Shown in pieces: positions 31,538 to 40,980 of a DNA stretch of 64,000 bases (its first letter is position 1; every line of letters starts with the position of its first letter). Origin of the DNA: Flavobacterium okayamense (lineage in GTDB: Bacteria; Bacteroidota; Bacteroidia; Flavobacteriales; Flavobacteriaceae); NCBI RefSeq assembly GCF_019702945.1, contig NZ_AP024749.1:2418001-2482000 (forward strand), read 5' to 3'. The notes under the pieces were generated by a model. It was not told the origin of the DNA. It did no database searches and saw only the letters and a list, made by a program, of their open reading frames with translations. Position numbers and translations under genes: made by a program.

Positions 31538-32377
31538 ATGTCAAACACATATATTGGATATCATTTTAATGTTGAACCAAAAGAACCGGGAACAGAAATT
31601 TTAATAGCCGAACTTGGCGAATTAGCTTTTGAAAGTTTTATTGAAACTGAAGAAGGTGTTTCTGCTTATATTCAAAAAGAGTTTTGGAATGAAAATATTC
31701 TAGAAGATATTTACATTTTAGAAAATCCTGAATTTAAAATTTCATATACTATTGAAGATATTGAACAAGTCAACTGGAATGAAGAATGGGAAAAGAATTT
31801 TAATCCAATTGATGTTGATGGGATTTGTTATGTTCGCGCTCCATTTCACGAAGCTTCAAATGTTAAATACGAAATTGTAATTGAACCAAAAATGAGTTTT
31901 GGTACTGGTCATCATGAAACAACTCACATGATGATTCAACATATTCTAGATACTGATGTTGTTGGTAAGAAAACTCTAGACATGGGTTGTGGAACTGCCA
32001 TTTTAGCCATTTTAGCCGAAATGAAAGGTGCTGAACCTATTGATGCAATTGATATTGATAACTGGTGTTATTTAAATTCAATTGAAAATGCAGAACGTAA
32101 TAGCTGTAAACAAATTTCGGTTTATGAAGGCGATGCTGAATTGTTAAAGGATAAAAATTACGATGTAATTATTGCAAATATTAATCGTAACATTTTATTA
32201 AACGATATGCAAACTTATGTAGATTGTTTAAATGAAAATGGAATTTTATTTTTAAGCGGATTTTACACAGAAGACTTTGATGCCATAAACGAAAGTTGTG
32301 TTTCTAAAGGTTTAATTTTTGAAAAAGAAATCGTTAGAAATAATTGGATGTCACTAAAGTATACAAAAAATTCTTAA
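31538..32377 (+). CDS. prmA: Ribosomal protein L11 methyltransferase
   Basis: 279 aa class I SAM methyltransferase. The PrmA-specific stretch MSFGTGHHETTHMM precedes the SAM-binding motif TLDMGCGTAILAILAEMKGA, and DVIIANINRNILL is the catalytic-site motif. It trimethylates ribosomal protein L11. clpS follows 24 nt downstream. Confidence 0.95.
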   Translation: MSNTYIGYHFNVEPKEPGTEILIAELGELAFESFIETEEGVSAYIQKEFWNENILEDIYILENPEFKISYTIEDIEQVNWNEEWEKNFNPIDVDGICYVRAPFHEASNVKYEIVIEPKMSFGTGHHETTHMMIQHILDTDVVGKKTLDMGCGTAILAILAEMKGAEPIDAIDIDNWCYLNSIENAERNSCKQISVYEGDAELLKDKNYDVIIANINRNILLNDMQTYVDCLNENGILFLSGFYTEDFDAINESCVSKGLIFEKEIVRNNWMSLKYTKNS

Positions 32378-32401
32378 TTTTGAATATTCAATAGTCAGAT
32401 T

Positions 32402-32677
32402 ATGAGCACAATAGAAAAAGTACAAGAAGAAGTTTTAGTAGAAGAACTTGTTGGTTTAAACAACGAAATTATTCTTTTTAATGATGATGTTAATACTTTT
32501 GATCATGTAATTGAAACGCTAATTAGAGTTTGTAATCACGATGCGCTACAAGCAGAGCAATGTGCTTTACTAGTTCATTATAAAGGAAAATGTGGCGTAA
32601 AAACTGGAAGTTATGACGAGCTTAAACCGCAATGTTCCGCATTACTCGATGCTGGCTTAAGTGCCGAAATACAATAA
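32402..32677 (+). CDS. clpS: ATP-dependent Clp protease adaptor
   Basis: 91 aa. EIILFNDDVNTFDHVIETLIRVC and AEQCALLVHYKGKCGVKTG are the conserved ClpS core, with the N-degron pocket residues Asn-Asp-Asp. ClpS delivers N-end-rule substrates to ClpAP-type proteases. Confidence 0.95.
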   Translation: MSTIEKVQEEVLVEELVGLNNEIILFNDDVNTFDHVIETLIRVCNHDALQAEQCALLVHYKGKCGVKTGSYDELKPQCSALLDAGLSAEIQ

Positions 32678-32678
32678 T

Positions 32679-32709
32679 AAAAAAGCCGAAAATTAGTTTC
32701 GGCTTTTTT
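32679..32709. terminator. Bidirectional terminator
   Basis: GCCGAAA/TTTCGGC stem with A and T runs on either side, between clpS and the convergent metal-binding gene. Confidence 0.85.
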
Positions 32710-32710
32710 A

Positions 32711-32980
32711 TTATTTTGACATCTTCCCTACTGCACAACTCACATACGATTTAGCTTTTGCAGTAATTGAATTGGCTTCTCCATCTTCTGGATAACCCAA
32801 ACGATTTAATGTATTCTTTACATTTTCTAATTTTTCATCTGAAGAAAATTCAAAACTAACTGAACTTTCTTCTACATTAACCAAAACATTCGATATACCT
32901 TCAATTTCAGTTAAATTTTTGGTAACCGTATTGGCACAACCACCACATTTTAAATTTTGTATATATATTGTAGTATTCAT
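32711..32980 (-). CDS. Heavy-metal-associated (HMA) domain protein
   Basis: 89 aa with a ferredoxin-like HMA domain. The metal motif is LKCGGCANTV (CxxC, with Lys-Cys-Gly-Gly replacing the usual GMxC). A C-terminal tail KSYVSCAVGKM follows. Probably a copper chaperone or sensor. Upstream is a YeeE/YedE transporter pair. Confidence 0.85.
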   Translation of the reverse strand: MNTTIYIQNLKCGGCANTVTKNLTEIEGISNVLVNVEESSVSFEFSSDEKLENVKNTLNRLGYPEDGEANSITAKAKSYVSCAVGKMSK

Positions 32981-33058
32981 TGTAATAAAGATTTAATACT
33001 ACAAATTTACGTAATTTTAAAGCTGCATATTGGTAACAAAAGTCACTTTAACTTAATT

Positions 33059-33481
33059 TTAATGCGGTAATTTATCTTTAAAATAACCATAGATAAAATT
33101 TCCAATAAGAGCTCCGAATAATACAATTCCAATGGTTCCAATACCTGCTCCAAGTAAAACAAAAATTGGTCCAGGACAAGCACCTACTAATCCCCAACCT
33201 AAACCAAACATAATTCCTCCTATAATATAACGGAACTTTGAAGGTTCTTTATCTAAAATTTCAATTGGTAAACCTTTATAATCCTTAATTTCTTTTTTCT
33301 TGATAAATCGAATTCCTACAACACCAGTCAGGATTGCTGTAAAAATGATTCCATACATATGAAAAGAATGAAAATTGAACATTTCAAAAATTCGATACCA
33401 AGAAATGGCTTCGGCTTTAGTTAATACAACTCCAAAAATAAAACCTACTATAACAAAACGTAATAATTTCATCTTATCCAA
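33059..33481 (-). CDS. YeeE/YedE-like transporter, small subunit (DUF6691)
   Basis: 140 aa with four transmembrane helices and the motif GWGLVGACPGPIFVLLGAG, in which the cysteine is the conserved sulfur-relay residue. Paired with the 5' gene, which it overlaps by 8 nt. Together they form a two-gene TsuA-like importer for thiosulfate or another sulfur compound. Confidence 0.85.
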   Translation of the reverse strand: MDKMKLLRFVIVGFIFGVVLTKAEAISWYRIFEMFNFHSFHMYGIIFTAILTGVVGIRFIKKKEIKDYKGLPIEILDKEPSKFRYIIGGIMFGLGWGLVGACPGPIFVLLGAGIGTIGIVLFGALIGNFIYGYFKDKLPH

Positions 33482-34034
33482 AAATTAAAGGAATTATAAA
33501 ATGAACCGCTATAAGTCCGCCAATAAAAAAACCAATAACAGCAATTAAAGATGGTAATTGTAAATTACTCAAACCTGTAATAGCATGTCCAGAAGTACAA
33601 CCTCCAGCATATGGTGTTCCAAATCCAATTAAAATTCCACCAACAAATAACATTATTACAACTTTATAATTGCTTAAAATTTCCCAACCGAACAATGCTT
33701 CTGGAACAATTTTACCGTTTGGAGCATCAATATTATAATCGTTTAATAATACTAACGTTTTTGAGTTTAATTGGAGTATTGAATCGCTTTCTAAAAAATG
33801 AGTTGCAAAAAAACCTCCTAAAATAGCTCCAATAACAACTGCTAAATTCCACTTTTGCTCTCGCCAGTCAAACTTAAAATAATTAATTTTTCTTCCTACA
33901 CCAGCTATTGAACAAAATGTCCTAAGGTTTGAAGACATTCCAAAAGTTTTTCCAAAATATATTAAGGACAGCATCACCAATCCAATCACCAGTCCAGAAA
34001 TTGACCAATGCCAAGTACCTGTTAAAATCTCCAT
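33474..34034 (-). CDS. YeeE/YedE-family transporter, large subunit
   Basis: 186 aa from ATG 34034 ([12 protein letters not shown]), with about five helices and [20 protein letters not shown], the conserved cysteine motif of YeeE/YedE. I reject the longer frame because its TTG start (34055) is part of the promoter box TATATTTG (34053-34060, minus). Confidence 0.85.
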   Translation of the reverse strand: MEILTGTWHWSISGLVIGLVMLSLIYFGKTFGMSSNLRTFCSIAGVGRKINYFKFDWREQKWNLAVVIGAILGGFFATHFLESDSILQLNSKTLVLLNDYNIDAPNGKIVPEALFGWEILSNYKVVIMLFVGGILIGFGTPYAGGCTSGHAITGLSNLQLPSLIAVIGFFIGGLIAVHFIIPLIFG

Positions 34035-34052
34035 ATTGCAAATTTGAGAATA

Positions 34053-34060
34053 CAAATATA
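34053..34060 (-). promoter_or_regulatory. -7 box of the YeeE/YedE operon
   Basis: TATATTTG on the minus strand, 18 nt before the ATG at 34034. Confidence 0.6.
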
Positions 34061-34095
34061 ATCAACCAAAAACGAATAACTTCTATCAAATATAG

Positions 34096-34103
34096 TATCT
34101 TTG
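34096..34103 (+). promoter_or_regulatory. -7 box of the DUF4199 gene
   Basis: TATCTTTG, 18 nt before the ATG at 34122. Confidence 0.6.
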
Positions 34104-34121
34104 AAACGTTAAACTAAAATT

Positions 34122-34583
34122 ATGAACAAATATTCAGTTGAGATAAAATGGGCGTTTATTTTTGGTGTAGCCTATCTAATTTGGATGTTACTTGAAAAGT
34201 CATTAGGTTATCATTCAATTAAAGCAGTACAAGAACCAATTTTTAACTTACTCTTTACTTTAATTTCATTTGTAATTTATTTTTTAGCTTTAAAAGAGAA
34301 AAAGACAAAAATTTATCAAAATGAAATGGAATGGAAACATGGTTTTGCAAGTGGTATAGTTTTGAGTTTTTTTACAACAATTATTACAACAACAGTTGTT
34401 TTTATCACTTTTAGTTTAATTTCGCCTACTTTTTTTGAAAACGCTATTGAATTAGCTGATAATAAAGAATTAGCTCAAATTAACTTTAATCTACCCGTCT
34501 TTGTTAAAAACAATATCTTCGATAAACTTTCGTTTGGTGTAGTATTTACTGCTTTAATTAGTTTCATGATAAAATCTAAGTAA
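34122..34583 (+). CDS. DUF4199-like membrane protein
   Basis: 153 aa with four transmembrane helices (about residues 10-28, 41-57, 72-95, 132-150). The overall layout, including the WKHGFASGIVLSF segment, matches DUF4199 proteins common in Bacteroidetes. Function unknown. Confidence 0.7.
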   Translation: MNKYSVEIKWAFIFGVAYLIWMLLEKSLGYHSIKAVQEPIFNLLFTLISFVIYFLALKEKKTKIYQNEMEWKHGFASGIVLSFFTTIITTTVVFITFSLISPTFFENAIELADNKELAQINFNLPVFVKNNIFDKLSFGVVFTALISFMIKSK

Positions 34584-34584
34584 G

Positions 34585-35043
34585 ATGAAATATCTATTCT
34601 TTTTTACGTTTTTTATATTATTTAGTTGTACTAGTACAAAATCAACTATTCAAAATATTGACAACACTGCAATAAAACCGAAAATTAAGAATAATGCTTT
34701 TTTACTAACGGAATATTCGAATGACGCAAAATATGGTTATAATGCTGACTACCCTATCAACATAGGCTTAATTTTAGAACGCCAAGAAGATATTTATATT
34801 GGCTATTTTTTTAACGCACTTGAGGGTGAAAAAGGAAAAAAAATAGAAAAATTTGAAAAAGTTGATACTTGTTGTCCTTTTCCAACTACACATAATACTA
34901 TGGGCGCAGGAACATTATCGATTTATGAAATTACTTTTGAAGGTAGTAATAACAAAGTAAAATTACATTTTAACATTTACGAAAAAGGGAAATTAGTTTG
35001 TCCTAAAGGATTTATAATCAAAAATTCCATTTCAACAAATTAA
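34585..35043 (+). CDS. Hypothetical lipoprotein
   Basis: 152 aa with lipobox (FILFSC). The mature part includes DTCCPFPTTHN and ends KLVCPKGFIIK. Homologues of this kind often lie next to kdsA in flavobacteria and are sometimes mislabelled as the aldolase. Function unknown. It starts 1 nt after the DUF4199 gene and probably forms an operon with it. Confidence 0.65.
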   Translation: MKYLFFFTFFILFSCTSTKSTIQNIDNTAIKPKIKNNAFLLTEYSNDAKYGYNADYPINIGLILERQEDIYIGYFFNALEGEKGKKIEKFEKVDTCCPFPTTHNTMGAGTLSIYEITFEGSNNKVKLHFNIYEKGKLVCPKGFIIKNSISTN

Positions 35044-35086
35044 TATTTTGTAACAAAAGTTTCACATATAAAAGTTTAATAGTTAG

Positions 35087-35094
35087 TATCTTTG
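35087..35094 (+). promoter_or_regulatory. -7 box of kdsA
   Basis: TATCTTTG, 16 nt before the ATG at 35111. Confidence 0.65.
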
Positions 35095-35110
35095 CAATCA
35101 AATTTTTACC

Positions 35111-35929
35111 ATGAATTTAAATAATATTCCACAAATAAAACATACTGATAGTGGTAATTTCTTTGTACTAGCCGGTCCATGTGCTATAGAAGGAGAAGAA
35201 ATGGCAATGCGAATTGCTGAAAAATTAGTGACTATCACAAATAATTTAGAAATTCCTTATGTATTTAAAGGATCTTTTAAAAAAGCAAATCGTTCTAGAG
35301 TAGACAGTTTTACTGGTATTGGAGATGAAAAAGCTTTAAAAATTTTAAATAAAGTTTCTAGAGAATTTGGAATACCTACTGTTACAGACATTCATACTAA
35401 TGAAGATGCTGCAATGGCTGCTGAATATGTGGATATATTACAAATTCCAGCTTTTTTAGTTCGTCAAACCGATTTAGTTGTAGCAGCTGCAAATACTGGT
35501 AAAACAGTTAATCTAAAAAAAGGACAATTTATGAGTCCTGAAAGTATGAAACATGCAGCTCAAAAAGTACTTGATAGTAATAACGAAAACTTCATGATTA
35601 CTGATAGAGGAACTATGTTTGGTTATCAAGATATGATTGTAGACTTTAGAGGAATTCCTACAATGAGAGAATTTGGAACTACAGTTTTAGATGTTACTCA
35701 TTCCTTACAACAACCTAATCAAATGAGTGGTGTTACAGGTGGTCGTCCTGATATGATAGAAACAATTGCCAAAGCTGGTATTGCTGTAGGAGTGGATGGA
35801 ATTTTCATAGAAACTCACTTCGACCCTGCAAATGCTAAAAGTGATGGTGCTAACATGCTACACTTAGATTATTTTGAAGGACTAATGACAAAATTAGTTG
35901 CTATTCGAAAAACCATAAATCAATTTTAA
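35111..35929 (+). CDS. kdsA: 3-Deoxy-8-phosphooctulonate synthase
   Basis: 272 aa. LAGPCAIEGEEMA, YVFKGSFKKANRSR, DILQIPAFLVRQTDL and ITDRGTMFGY are hallmarks of KdsA, which condenses PEP and arabinose 5-phosphate to Kdo-8-phosphate for lipopolysaccharide. Full length. Confidence 0.97.
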   Translation: MNLNNIPQIKHTDSGNFFVLAGPCAIEGEEMAMRIAEKLVTITNNLEIPYVFKGSFKKANRSRVDSFTGIGDEKALKILNKVSREFGIPTVTDIHTNEDAAMAAEYVDILQIPAFLVRQTDLVVAAANTGKTVNLKKGQFMSPESMKHAAQKVLDSNNENFMITDRGTMFGYQDMIVDFRGIPTMREFGTTVLDVTHSLQQPNQMSGVTGGRPDMIETIAKAGIAVGVDGIFIETHFDPANAKSDGANMLHLDYFEGLMTKLVAIRKTINQF

Positions 35930-35947
35930 CCTATATTTTAAATTTTA

Positions 35948-36796
35948 ATGAAACAATCATTTTTAATGGTTGTACTATCTTTTTGTGTTTTTTCACAGTA
36001 CGCCATTTCGCAAGAAATAGTTGAAGCACCTGAAAAATACACGGCACATAACAAAGGAAAGTTTTATATTTTCTGGGGAGGAAACAGAGAAAGTTATTCT
36101 AAATCTGATATTCGTTTTAAAGGTAGTGATTACGATTTTACACTTTATAATGTAGAAGCTCACGATAAACCTAAAGGTTGGCATTGTGATTATATCAATC
36201 CACTTCGAATGACAATTCCTCAAACTAACTTAAGAATAGGCTACTTTATTAATGATCATTACAATATTTCAATAGGTGTAGATCATATGAAATATGTAAT
36301 GTATCAAGATAAAACGGTTAAATATTCTGGTTATTATCCTAATGCTGGTTCTTATAATGAAAATCCAACCTCTGACGAATTAACGCTTCACGAAGATTTT
36401 CTAACATTTGAACACACAGATGGACTGAATTATATTAATACTGAGTTTTCTAGAGTTGATGATATTTCTACACTTTTTTGTAAAACTTTAAATACCGACA
36501 AATTTCAAATTAATGTAACTGAAGGATTAGGTGCCGGAATACTTTATCCTAAAACTAATACAACGCTTTTAGGAAAAGATCGTTATGATGCATTTCATAC
36601 CGCTGGTTATGGACTTTCTGCTAAAGTGGGATTAAACTTTACATTCTTTAAGCATTTCTTTATTCAAACTGAATTGAAAGGTGGGTATATAAATATGAAT
36701 GATATTAGAACTACAAGTAATACATCCGATCATGCGGAACAAGATTTTTGGTTTTTCCAACAAATTATAGCCTTTGGAGGTATCTTTAGAATATAA
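35948..36796 (+). CDS. Predicted outer-membrane protein
   Basis: 282 aa with signal peptide (to FSQYAISQE). The beta-rich sequence (GKFYIFWGGNRESYSKSDI, TNLRIGYFINDHYNISIGVDHMKYV, KVGLNFTFFKHFFIQTELKGGYINM) and an aromatic C-terminus suggest an outer-membrane beta barrel. It follows kdsA by 18 nt. Function unknown. Confidence 0.65.
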   Translation: MKQSFLMVVLSFCVFSQYAISQEIVEAPEKYTAHNKGKFYIFWGGNRESYSKSDIRFKGSDYDFTLYNVEAHDKPKGWHCDYINPLRMTIPQTNLRIGYFINDHYNISIGVDHMKYVMYQDKTVKYSGYYPNAGSYNENPTSDELTLHEDFLTFEHTDGLNYINTEFSRVDDISTLFCKTLNTDKFQINVTEGLGAGILYPKTNTTLLGKDRYDAFHTAGYGLSAKVGLNFTFFKHFFIQTELKGGYINMNDIRTTSNTSDHAEQDFWFFQQIIAFGGIFRI

Positions 36797-36799
36797 AAT

Positions 36800-36831
36800 A
36801 AAAAAGCCGATTAGATGTAATCGGCTTTTTT
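36800..36831. terminator. Bidirectional terminator
   Basis: GCCGATTA/TAATCGGC with GATG loop flanked by A and T runs. Confidence 0.85.
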
Positions 36832-37177
36832 ATTTGTATAATGTTATGGCTTCATGAATTACAGAAAGTAATATTTCATGATTAATCTCCTCTAAACTTG
36901 AATACCTTAAAGACTTAACGGTATTACGCTTCTCTCCTATTAATATTTCTTGATTCAATACAAGCTGATATCCTCTTGTAAATCCTAAATCGACATATCT
37001 CTTTTTATTGGGAGCCATATATAAAAAGGGTTTCTTCTTATAATAGAAATAAGGAATTCCCCATTTAAACAATAACTCTGTTTCTTCGAGTTCATTCTCA
37101 ACAACGTTTATGACATACAACATAATATCTTGAAAAGATTGAGGTTGTTTTAAAATATATTCTTCAACTGGATTCAT
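36830..37177 (-). CDS. DUF1801-family protein
   Basis: 115 aa. MLYVINVVENELEETELLFKWGIPYFYYKKKPFLYMAPNKKRYVDLGF matches the YdhG/DUF1801 (iron chaperone-like) fold in outline. Cytoplasmic, function unknown. Confidence 0.75.
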   Translation of the reverse strand: MNPVEEYILKQPQSFQDIMLYVINVVENELEETELLFKWGIPYFYYKKKPFLYMAPNKKRYVDLGFTRGYQLVLNQEILIGEKRNTVKSLRYSSLEEINHEILLSVIHEAITLYK

Positions 37178-37252
37178 TTGATAAAATTAATTCAAAAAAT
37201 ATTTGGTTGGAAAAAAAATTTACACTTACTTTGTTTTTCAAAGTACTTTAAT

Positions 37253-37861
37253 ATGGAAGCAAGCAAATACTTAAACGACATCAAAGAAATTAAGGATATT
37301 ATGAATCGTTCAACTCAATTTTTTTCTTTGAGTGGCCTTTCAGGAATATTAGCTGGTGTATATGCTATTTTTGGTGCATTATATGTAAATCATCTTATCA
37401 ATAATCACTATGACCGTTACATAACATTAGAAAGTTTAGTATTTAAAAAAATAGTGTTAACAGCATTTGTTACTTTGCTTGCTTCATTAGTTACTGCATA
37501 TATTTTAACTGCTAAAAAGGCTAAGAAGAATAATGAAAAAGTTTGGAATACATCATCAAAAAGATTACTTGTCAATTTTGCAATCCCGTTAGTGGCTGGT
37601 GGTATTTTTGCTTTACTTTTACTTCGTAATGGCTATTATGGTTTAATAGCTCCAATTACACTTTTATTTTATGGTTTAGCTTGTTTTAGTGCTAGTAAAT
37701 ACACATTACGAGATGTTCGTTATTTAGGAATTACCGAAATTATATTAGGTTTAGTTGCTGTAGAATTTTCTGGTTACGGACTTTGGTTTTGGGTGTTAGG
37801 TTTTGGGGTTTGTCATATTGTATATGGTAGTATGATGTATTTTAAATATGATAGAAAATAA
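37253..37861 (+). CDS. Membrane protein, about five helices
   Basis: 202 aa from ATG 37253 (MEASKYLNDIKEIKDIM); the longer frame from 37178 includes a likely promoter (TTACTTTG at 37226-37233), so I use the internal start. About five transmembrane helices. It heads a run with a SanA-like gene (adjacent stop/start), a winged-helix regulator and creD. Function unknown. Confidence 0.7.
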   Translation: MEASKYLNDIKEIKDIMNRSTQFFSLSGLSGILAGVYAIFGALYVNHLINNHYDRYITLESLVFKKIVLTAFVTLLASLVTAYILTAKKAKKNNEKVWNTSSKRLLVNFAIPLVAGGIFALLLLRNGYYGLIAPITLLFYGLACFSASKYTLRDVRYLGITEIILGLVAVEFSGYGLWFWVLGFGVCHIVYGSMMYFKYDRK

Positions 37862-38508
37862 TGTTATTTAAAAAACATATCTATATAATATACATTGGCT
37901 TTTGGTGTCTATTACCAATAGTAATTGTATCTTTTTTTTGCAATACTATTGTATTAGAAAACTCTAAAAATAAAAGTTTCTCAGACGCGAGTAAAATTTC
38001 ACACAACAAAGTTGGACTCGTTTTAGGAACCTCAAAATATTTAAAAAATGGAAAATTAAACCCTTATTTTACATGCCGAATTAAAGCTACACAAAAACTA
38101 TATAATGCAAATAAGATTTCATTTATACTAGTTAGTGGTGATAATTCACAAATAGATTATAATGAGCCTTTAGATTTTAAAAAAGAGTTAGTATTACTTG
38201 GCATTCCTGAAAACAAAATAATTTTAGACTATGCTGGCTTTAGAACTCTGGATTCAGTTGTAAGAGCAAATAAAATTTTTAATTTGAATTCATTTACTAT
38301 TATTTCACAACCATTTCATACAAGAAGAGCATTATTTATATCAAATGTGAATAATTTAAATGCAATTGCTTTTAATGCTGAAGAAATAGAAGGAACTGCC
38401 AATATTTTCTCATCAATTAGGGAATATTTTGCAAGAACTAAAGTACTTTTGGATTTTCTTTTTGGAATTGAACCCAAATTCTTAGGTGAAAAAATTTTAA
38501 TCAAATAA
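37861..38508 (+). CDS. SanA/YdcF-family (DUF218) envelope protein
   Basis: 215 aa with one N-terminal transmembrane helix. GLVLGTSKYLKNGKLNPYFTCRI and SFILVSGDNSQIDYNEPLDF are conserved DUF218 motifs; SanA/YdcF proteins affect envelope permeability. It overlaps the preceding stop by 1 nt and is followed immediately by the regulator gene. Confidence 0.85.
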   Translation: MLFKKHIYIIYIGFWCLLPIVIVSFFCNTIVLENSKNKSFSDASKISHNKVGLVLGTSKYLKNGKLNPYFTCRIKATQKLYNANKISFILVSGDNSQIDYNEPLDFKKELVLLGIPENKIILDYAGFRTLDSVVRANKIFNLNSFTIISQPFHTRRALFISNVNNLNAIAFNAEEIEGTANIFSSIREYFARTKVLLDFLFGIEPKFLGEKILIK

Positions 38509-38509
38509 A

Positions 38510-38806
38510 ATGAAAAACATTATCCAAAATATCAACAAAGCTTTTGATCACCGAATTCGTTTGGGGATTATGTCGGTATTGATGGTTAATGAAAGTGCAG
38601 ATTTCACCTCGCTAAAAGAAATCCTTGGTGTTACTGATGGCAATCTTGCCAGTCATGCTAAGGCTTTAGAAGTTGAAAATTATATTGTAGTAGAAAAGCA
38701 ATTTATTGGAAGAAAACCAAACACAAAATACATTGCAACAAAAGCTGGAAAAAAAGCATTTCAAGAACATATTGAAGCTTTAGAAAAATTAATATCTGGC
38801 CAATAA
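38510..38806 (+). CDS. Winged-helix transcriptional regulator
   Basis: 98 aa. A single winged helix (RIRLGIMSVLMVNESADFTSLKEILGVTDGNLASHAKALEVEN in outline) resembles small MarR/ArsR-like regulators paired with creD in flavobacteria. No metal-binding cysteines. It probably controls the downstream creD unit. Confidence 0.85.
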   Translation: MKNIIQNINKAFDHRIRLGIMSVLMVNESADFTSLKEILGVTDGNLASHAKALEVENYIVVEKQFIGRKPNTKYIATKAGKKAFQEHIEALEKLISGQ

Positions 38807-38847
38807 TATATTTTTTTATTATTTAACTTTGAAATACAAAGTACTTT

Positions 38848-39303
38848 ATGAAAGATAAAATAATTGAATTTTTGTACAAAACGATTAAAATCCCCTACTC
38901 GTATTTCTTTAAAAATAGCGAACCTTGGGGCGTTACAGTAAGCTCTTTGCTACAAAATGAAACAGGAAGCTTGGGTCACGATTTAGGGCAATTTTTATTA
39001 ATTAACAACTACCAAGTACAAGATAGTTTAGAAGAACACGATGTTTTTCATGTATTAACGAAAATTGGTACTTCTGTAAAAGAGGAAGTTGATATGCAAT
39101 TTTATCTATTGGGAAATGGCAAAAAAAGTCTGTTTGTTTTTATAGTTATTACTACAGGAATCATCTTTTATCCTAACCATTATAAAAGTTTTATCGACTG
39201 CTACAAAAGAGGAAAAAATGCTTATCAATTCTATGATTTAGAATTTATTAGATTATTACATCAACCCACAAATGTTATTCAATCAATTTTTAATATTAAA
39301 TAA
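38848..39303 (+). CDS. Coq4-like hypothetical protein
   Basis: 151 aa. LGHDLGQFLLINNYQVQDSLEEHDVFHVLT has the HDxxH-like pattern of Coq4-family proteins, and EEVDMQFYLLGNG follows. One hydrophobic segment near residues 95-110. A role in quinone metabolism is possible but weakly supported. Part of the regulator-creD run. Confidence 0.6.
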   Translation: MKDKIIEFLYKTIKIPYSYFFKNSEPWGVTVSSLLQNETGSLGHDLGQFLLINNYQVQDSLEEHDVFHVLTKIGTSVKEEVDMQFYLLGNGKKSLFVFIVITTGIIFYPNHYKSFIDCYKRGKNAYQFYDLEFIRLLHQPTNVIQSIFNIK

Positions 39304-39305
39304 TT

Positions 39306-39611
39306 ATGGACGAATTAAGACAATTTAAAAATTTATATCCAACAACTCAACTTATGCTGGTTTCATTGGCTTTTGGCACATTACTATTAATGATTCACTT
39401 AGTACTACCAAAAAATGAATTTGTAATTATAATCGGCTACTTCTATGTGATACTAACTTTCATAATAAATTTTTTAGCCGCTATAATATTGATTATCAAA
39501 TTATTTTTAAATCTAAAAGAATATGAAATGTACGTCATCCGCTTGCTCATTTTATTCGCTAATATACCTATTGCTGCATTATACTTTTATATCACAATAA
39601 TTACTTTTTAA
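39306..39611 (+). CDS. Small membrane protein
   Basis: 101 aa with three hydrophobic helices and no recognised motif. It starts 2 nt after the Coq4-like gene and ends 11 nt before creD, so it is part of the same transcript. Confidence 0.65.
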   Translation: MDELRQFKNLYPTTQLMLVSLAFGTLLLMIHLVLPKNEFVIIIGYFYVILTFIINFLAAIILIIKLFLNLKEYEMYVIRLLILFANIPIAALYFYITIITF

Positions 39612-39622
39612 AATCAAAAATC

Positions 39623-40975
39623 ATGGAAAATCAAACAGAAAAAGAAACATTTGAAAGATCAACTTGGTTTCAAACCAATACTGCCAAAATGATGATGGTA
39701 GGAATTTTAACTTTAGTTTTATTAATTCCCCTAACCATAGTTCAAGATCTTATTAAAGAAAGATCAGAAAGAAAAAATGAAGCTACAATTAAAGTCACGA
39801 ATTCTTGGGGAGATAATATAAACTTAATGGGGCCTATTTTAAAAGTTCCGTATAAGATTTATTCACAGACCGAAGAAATAGATGAAAAAACTAAAGAGAA
39901 AACCATTAAAAAATATTCCTACACACAAAATGCTTATTTCTTTCCATTTGAACTTAATCATACAACTAAAGTTGATAAAGTTGATAAACTAAAACTTGGT
40001 TTATATAAACCAATAGTATTTAAAGCTAATGTGGGTGTTAATGGAAATTTTAAAGAATTAAACTTCGAAAAACTAGGTATTAAACCCGAAAATGTACTTT
40101 GGGACAAAGCTACTATTCAAATAAGAACTTCAAACTTGAAAAGTATAAAAAGTGATTTGTTCATTAAACTTAATGGCGATAAATATACATTAGAAACAAA
40201 TGGAGAATCTAAAGGTAATTTTGATGTTTTAGAAACTAAAAATTTTAACCTAGATTCGATTACTAATTTAGATTTTAACTTTGATATACAATACAACGGA
40301 AGTAATTCTATCGAATTCATTCCAATAGGTAAAACAACCAAAACTAGTATTGATGCGAATTGGAATTCGCCTTCTTTTATAGGAAGTTATGCGCCACTAG
40401 ATACAACGAAAAACATTACAAACAAAAGTTTTCATGCCGATTGGAAATTAATTCATGTAAACAGACCATTTGCACAACAATATTCAGAAAAGATTCCTAA
40501 TTTAAATGAATATTCTTATGGAGCTAAACTAATTGAAACGGTTGATCAGTACCAACAGAACGAACGTGCATCTAAATACGGTTTTTTAGTAATTGGTTTA
40601 ACATTTTTAATTTTCTTTTTAATACAAACCATCAGTAAAATAAACATTCACATTTTTCAATATACGATGATTGGTTTAGCTCTAATTATGTTTTACACAT
40701 TATTAATTTCAATAACCGAACATTCAAGTTTTATGATTGCATATTCTATTGCTGCAAGTTCAGTTATTGTAATGTTGTTATTATATTCGATATCAGTGTT
40801 GAAAAACAAGAAATTTCCATTATTTATAACTGCTGCATTAACACTACTTTATAGTTTTATTTATGTAATTATTCAGTTAGAAGATTATGCTTTATTAGTA
40901 GGAAGTATTGGATTATTCTTAATTTTAGCAGCGGTAATGTATTTCTCAAGAAAAATTGACTGGTCTAAAAACTAA
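39623..40975 (+). CDS. creD: Inner membrane protein CreD
   Basis: 450 aa. One N-terminal helix (MMMVGILTLVLLIPLTIVQDLI), a large periplasmic region beginning RSERKNEATIKVTNSWG, and a C-terminal bundle of helices. This layout and the ERASKYGFLVIGLTFLIFFL segment are typical of CreD, an envelope integrity and colicin E2 tolerance protein. Paired with a small regulator as in other flavobacteria. Confidence 0.9.
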   Translation: MENQTEKETFERSTWFQTNTAKMMMVGILTLVLLIPLTIVQDLIKERSERKNEATIKVTNSWGDNINLMGPILKVPYKIYSQTEEIDEKTKEKTIKKYSYTQNAYFFPFELNHTTKVDKVDKLKLGLYKPIVFKANVGVNGNFKELNFEKLGIKPENVLWDKATIQIRTSNLKSIKSDLFIKLNGDKYTLETNGESKGNFDVLETKNFNLDSITNLDFNFDIQYNGSNSIEFIPIGKTTKTSIDANWNSPSFIGSYAPLDTTKNITNKSFHADWKLIHVNRPFAQQYSEKIPNLNEYSYGAKLIETVDQYQQNERASKYGFLVIGLTFLIFFLIQTISKINIHIFQYTMIGLALIMFYTLLISITEHSSFMIAYSIAASSVIVMLLLYSISVLKNKKFPLFITAALTLLYSFIYVIIQLEDYALLVGSIGLFLILAAVMYFSRKIDWSKN

Positions 40976-40980
40976 GTACT

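Noticed and set aside
34034..34055. TTG start for the YeeE/YedE gene
   Set aside because: The TTG belongs to a TATATTTG promoter box; the same reasoning excludes the TTG start at 30192 for the S1-domain gene.
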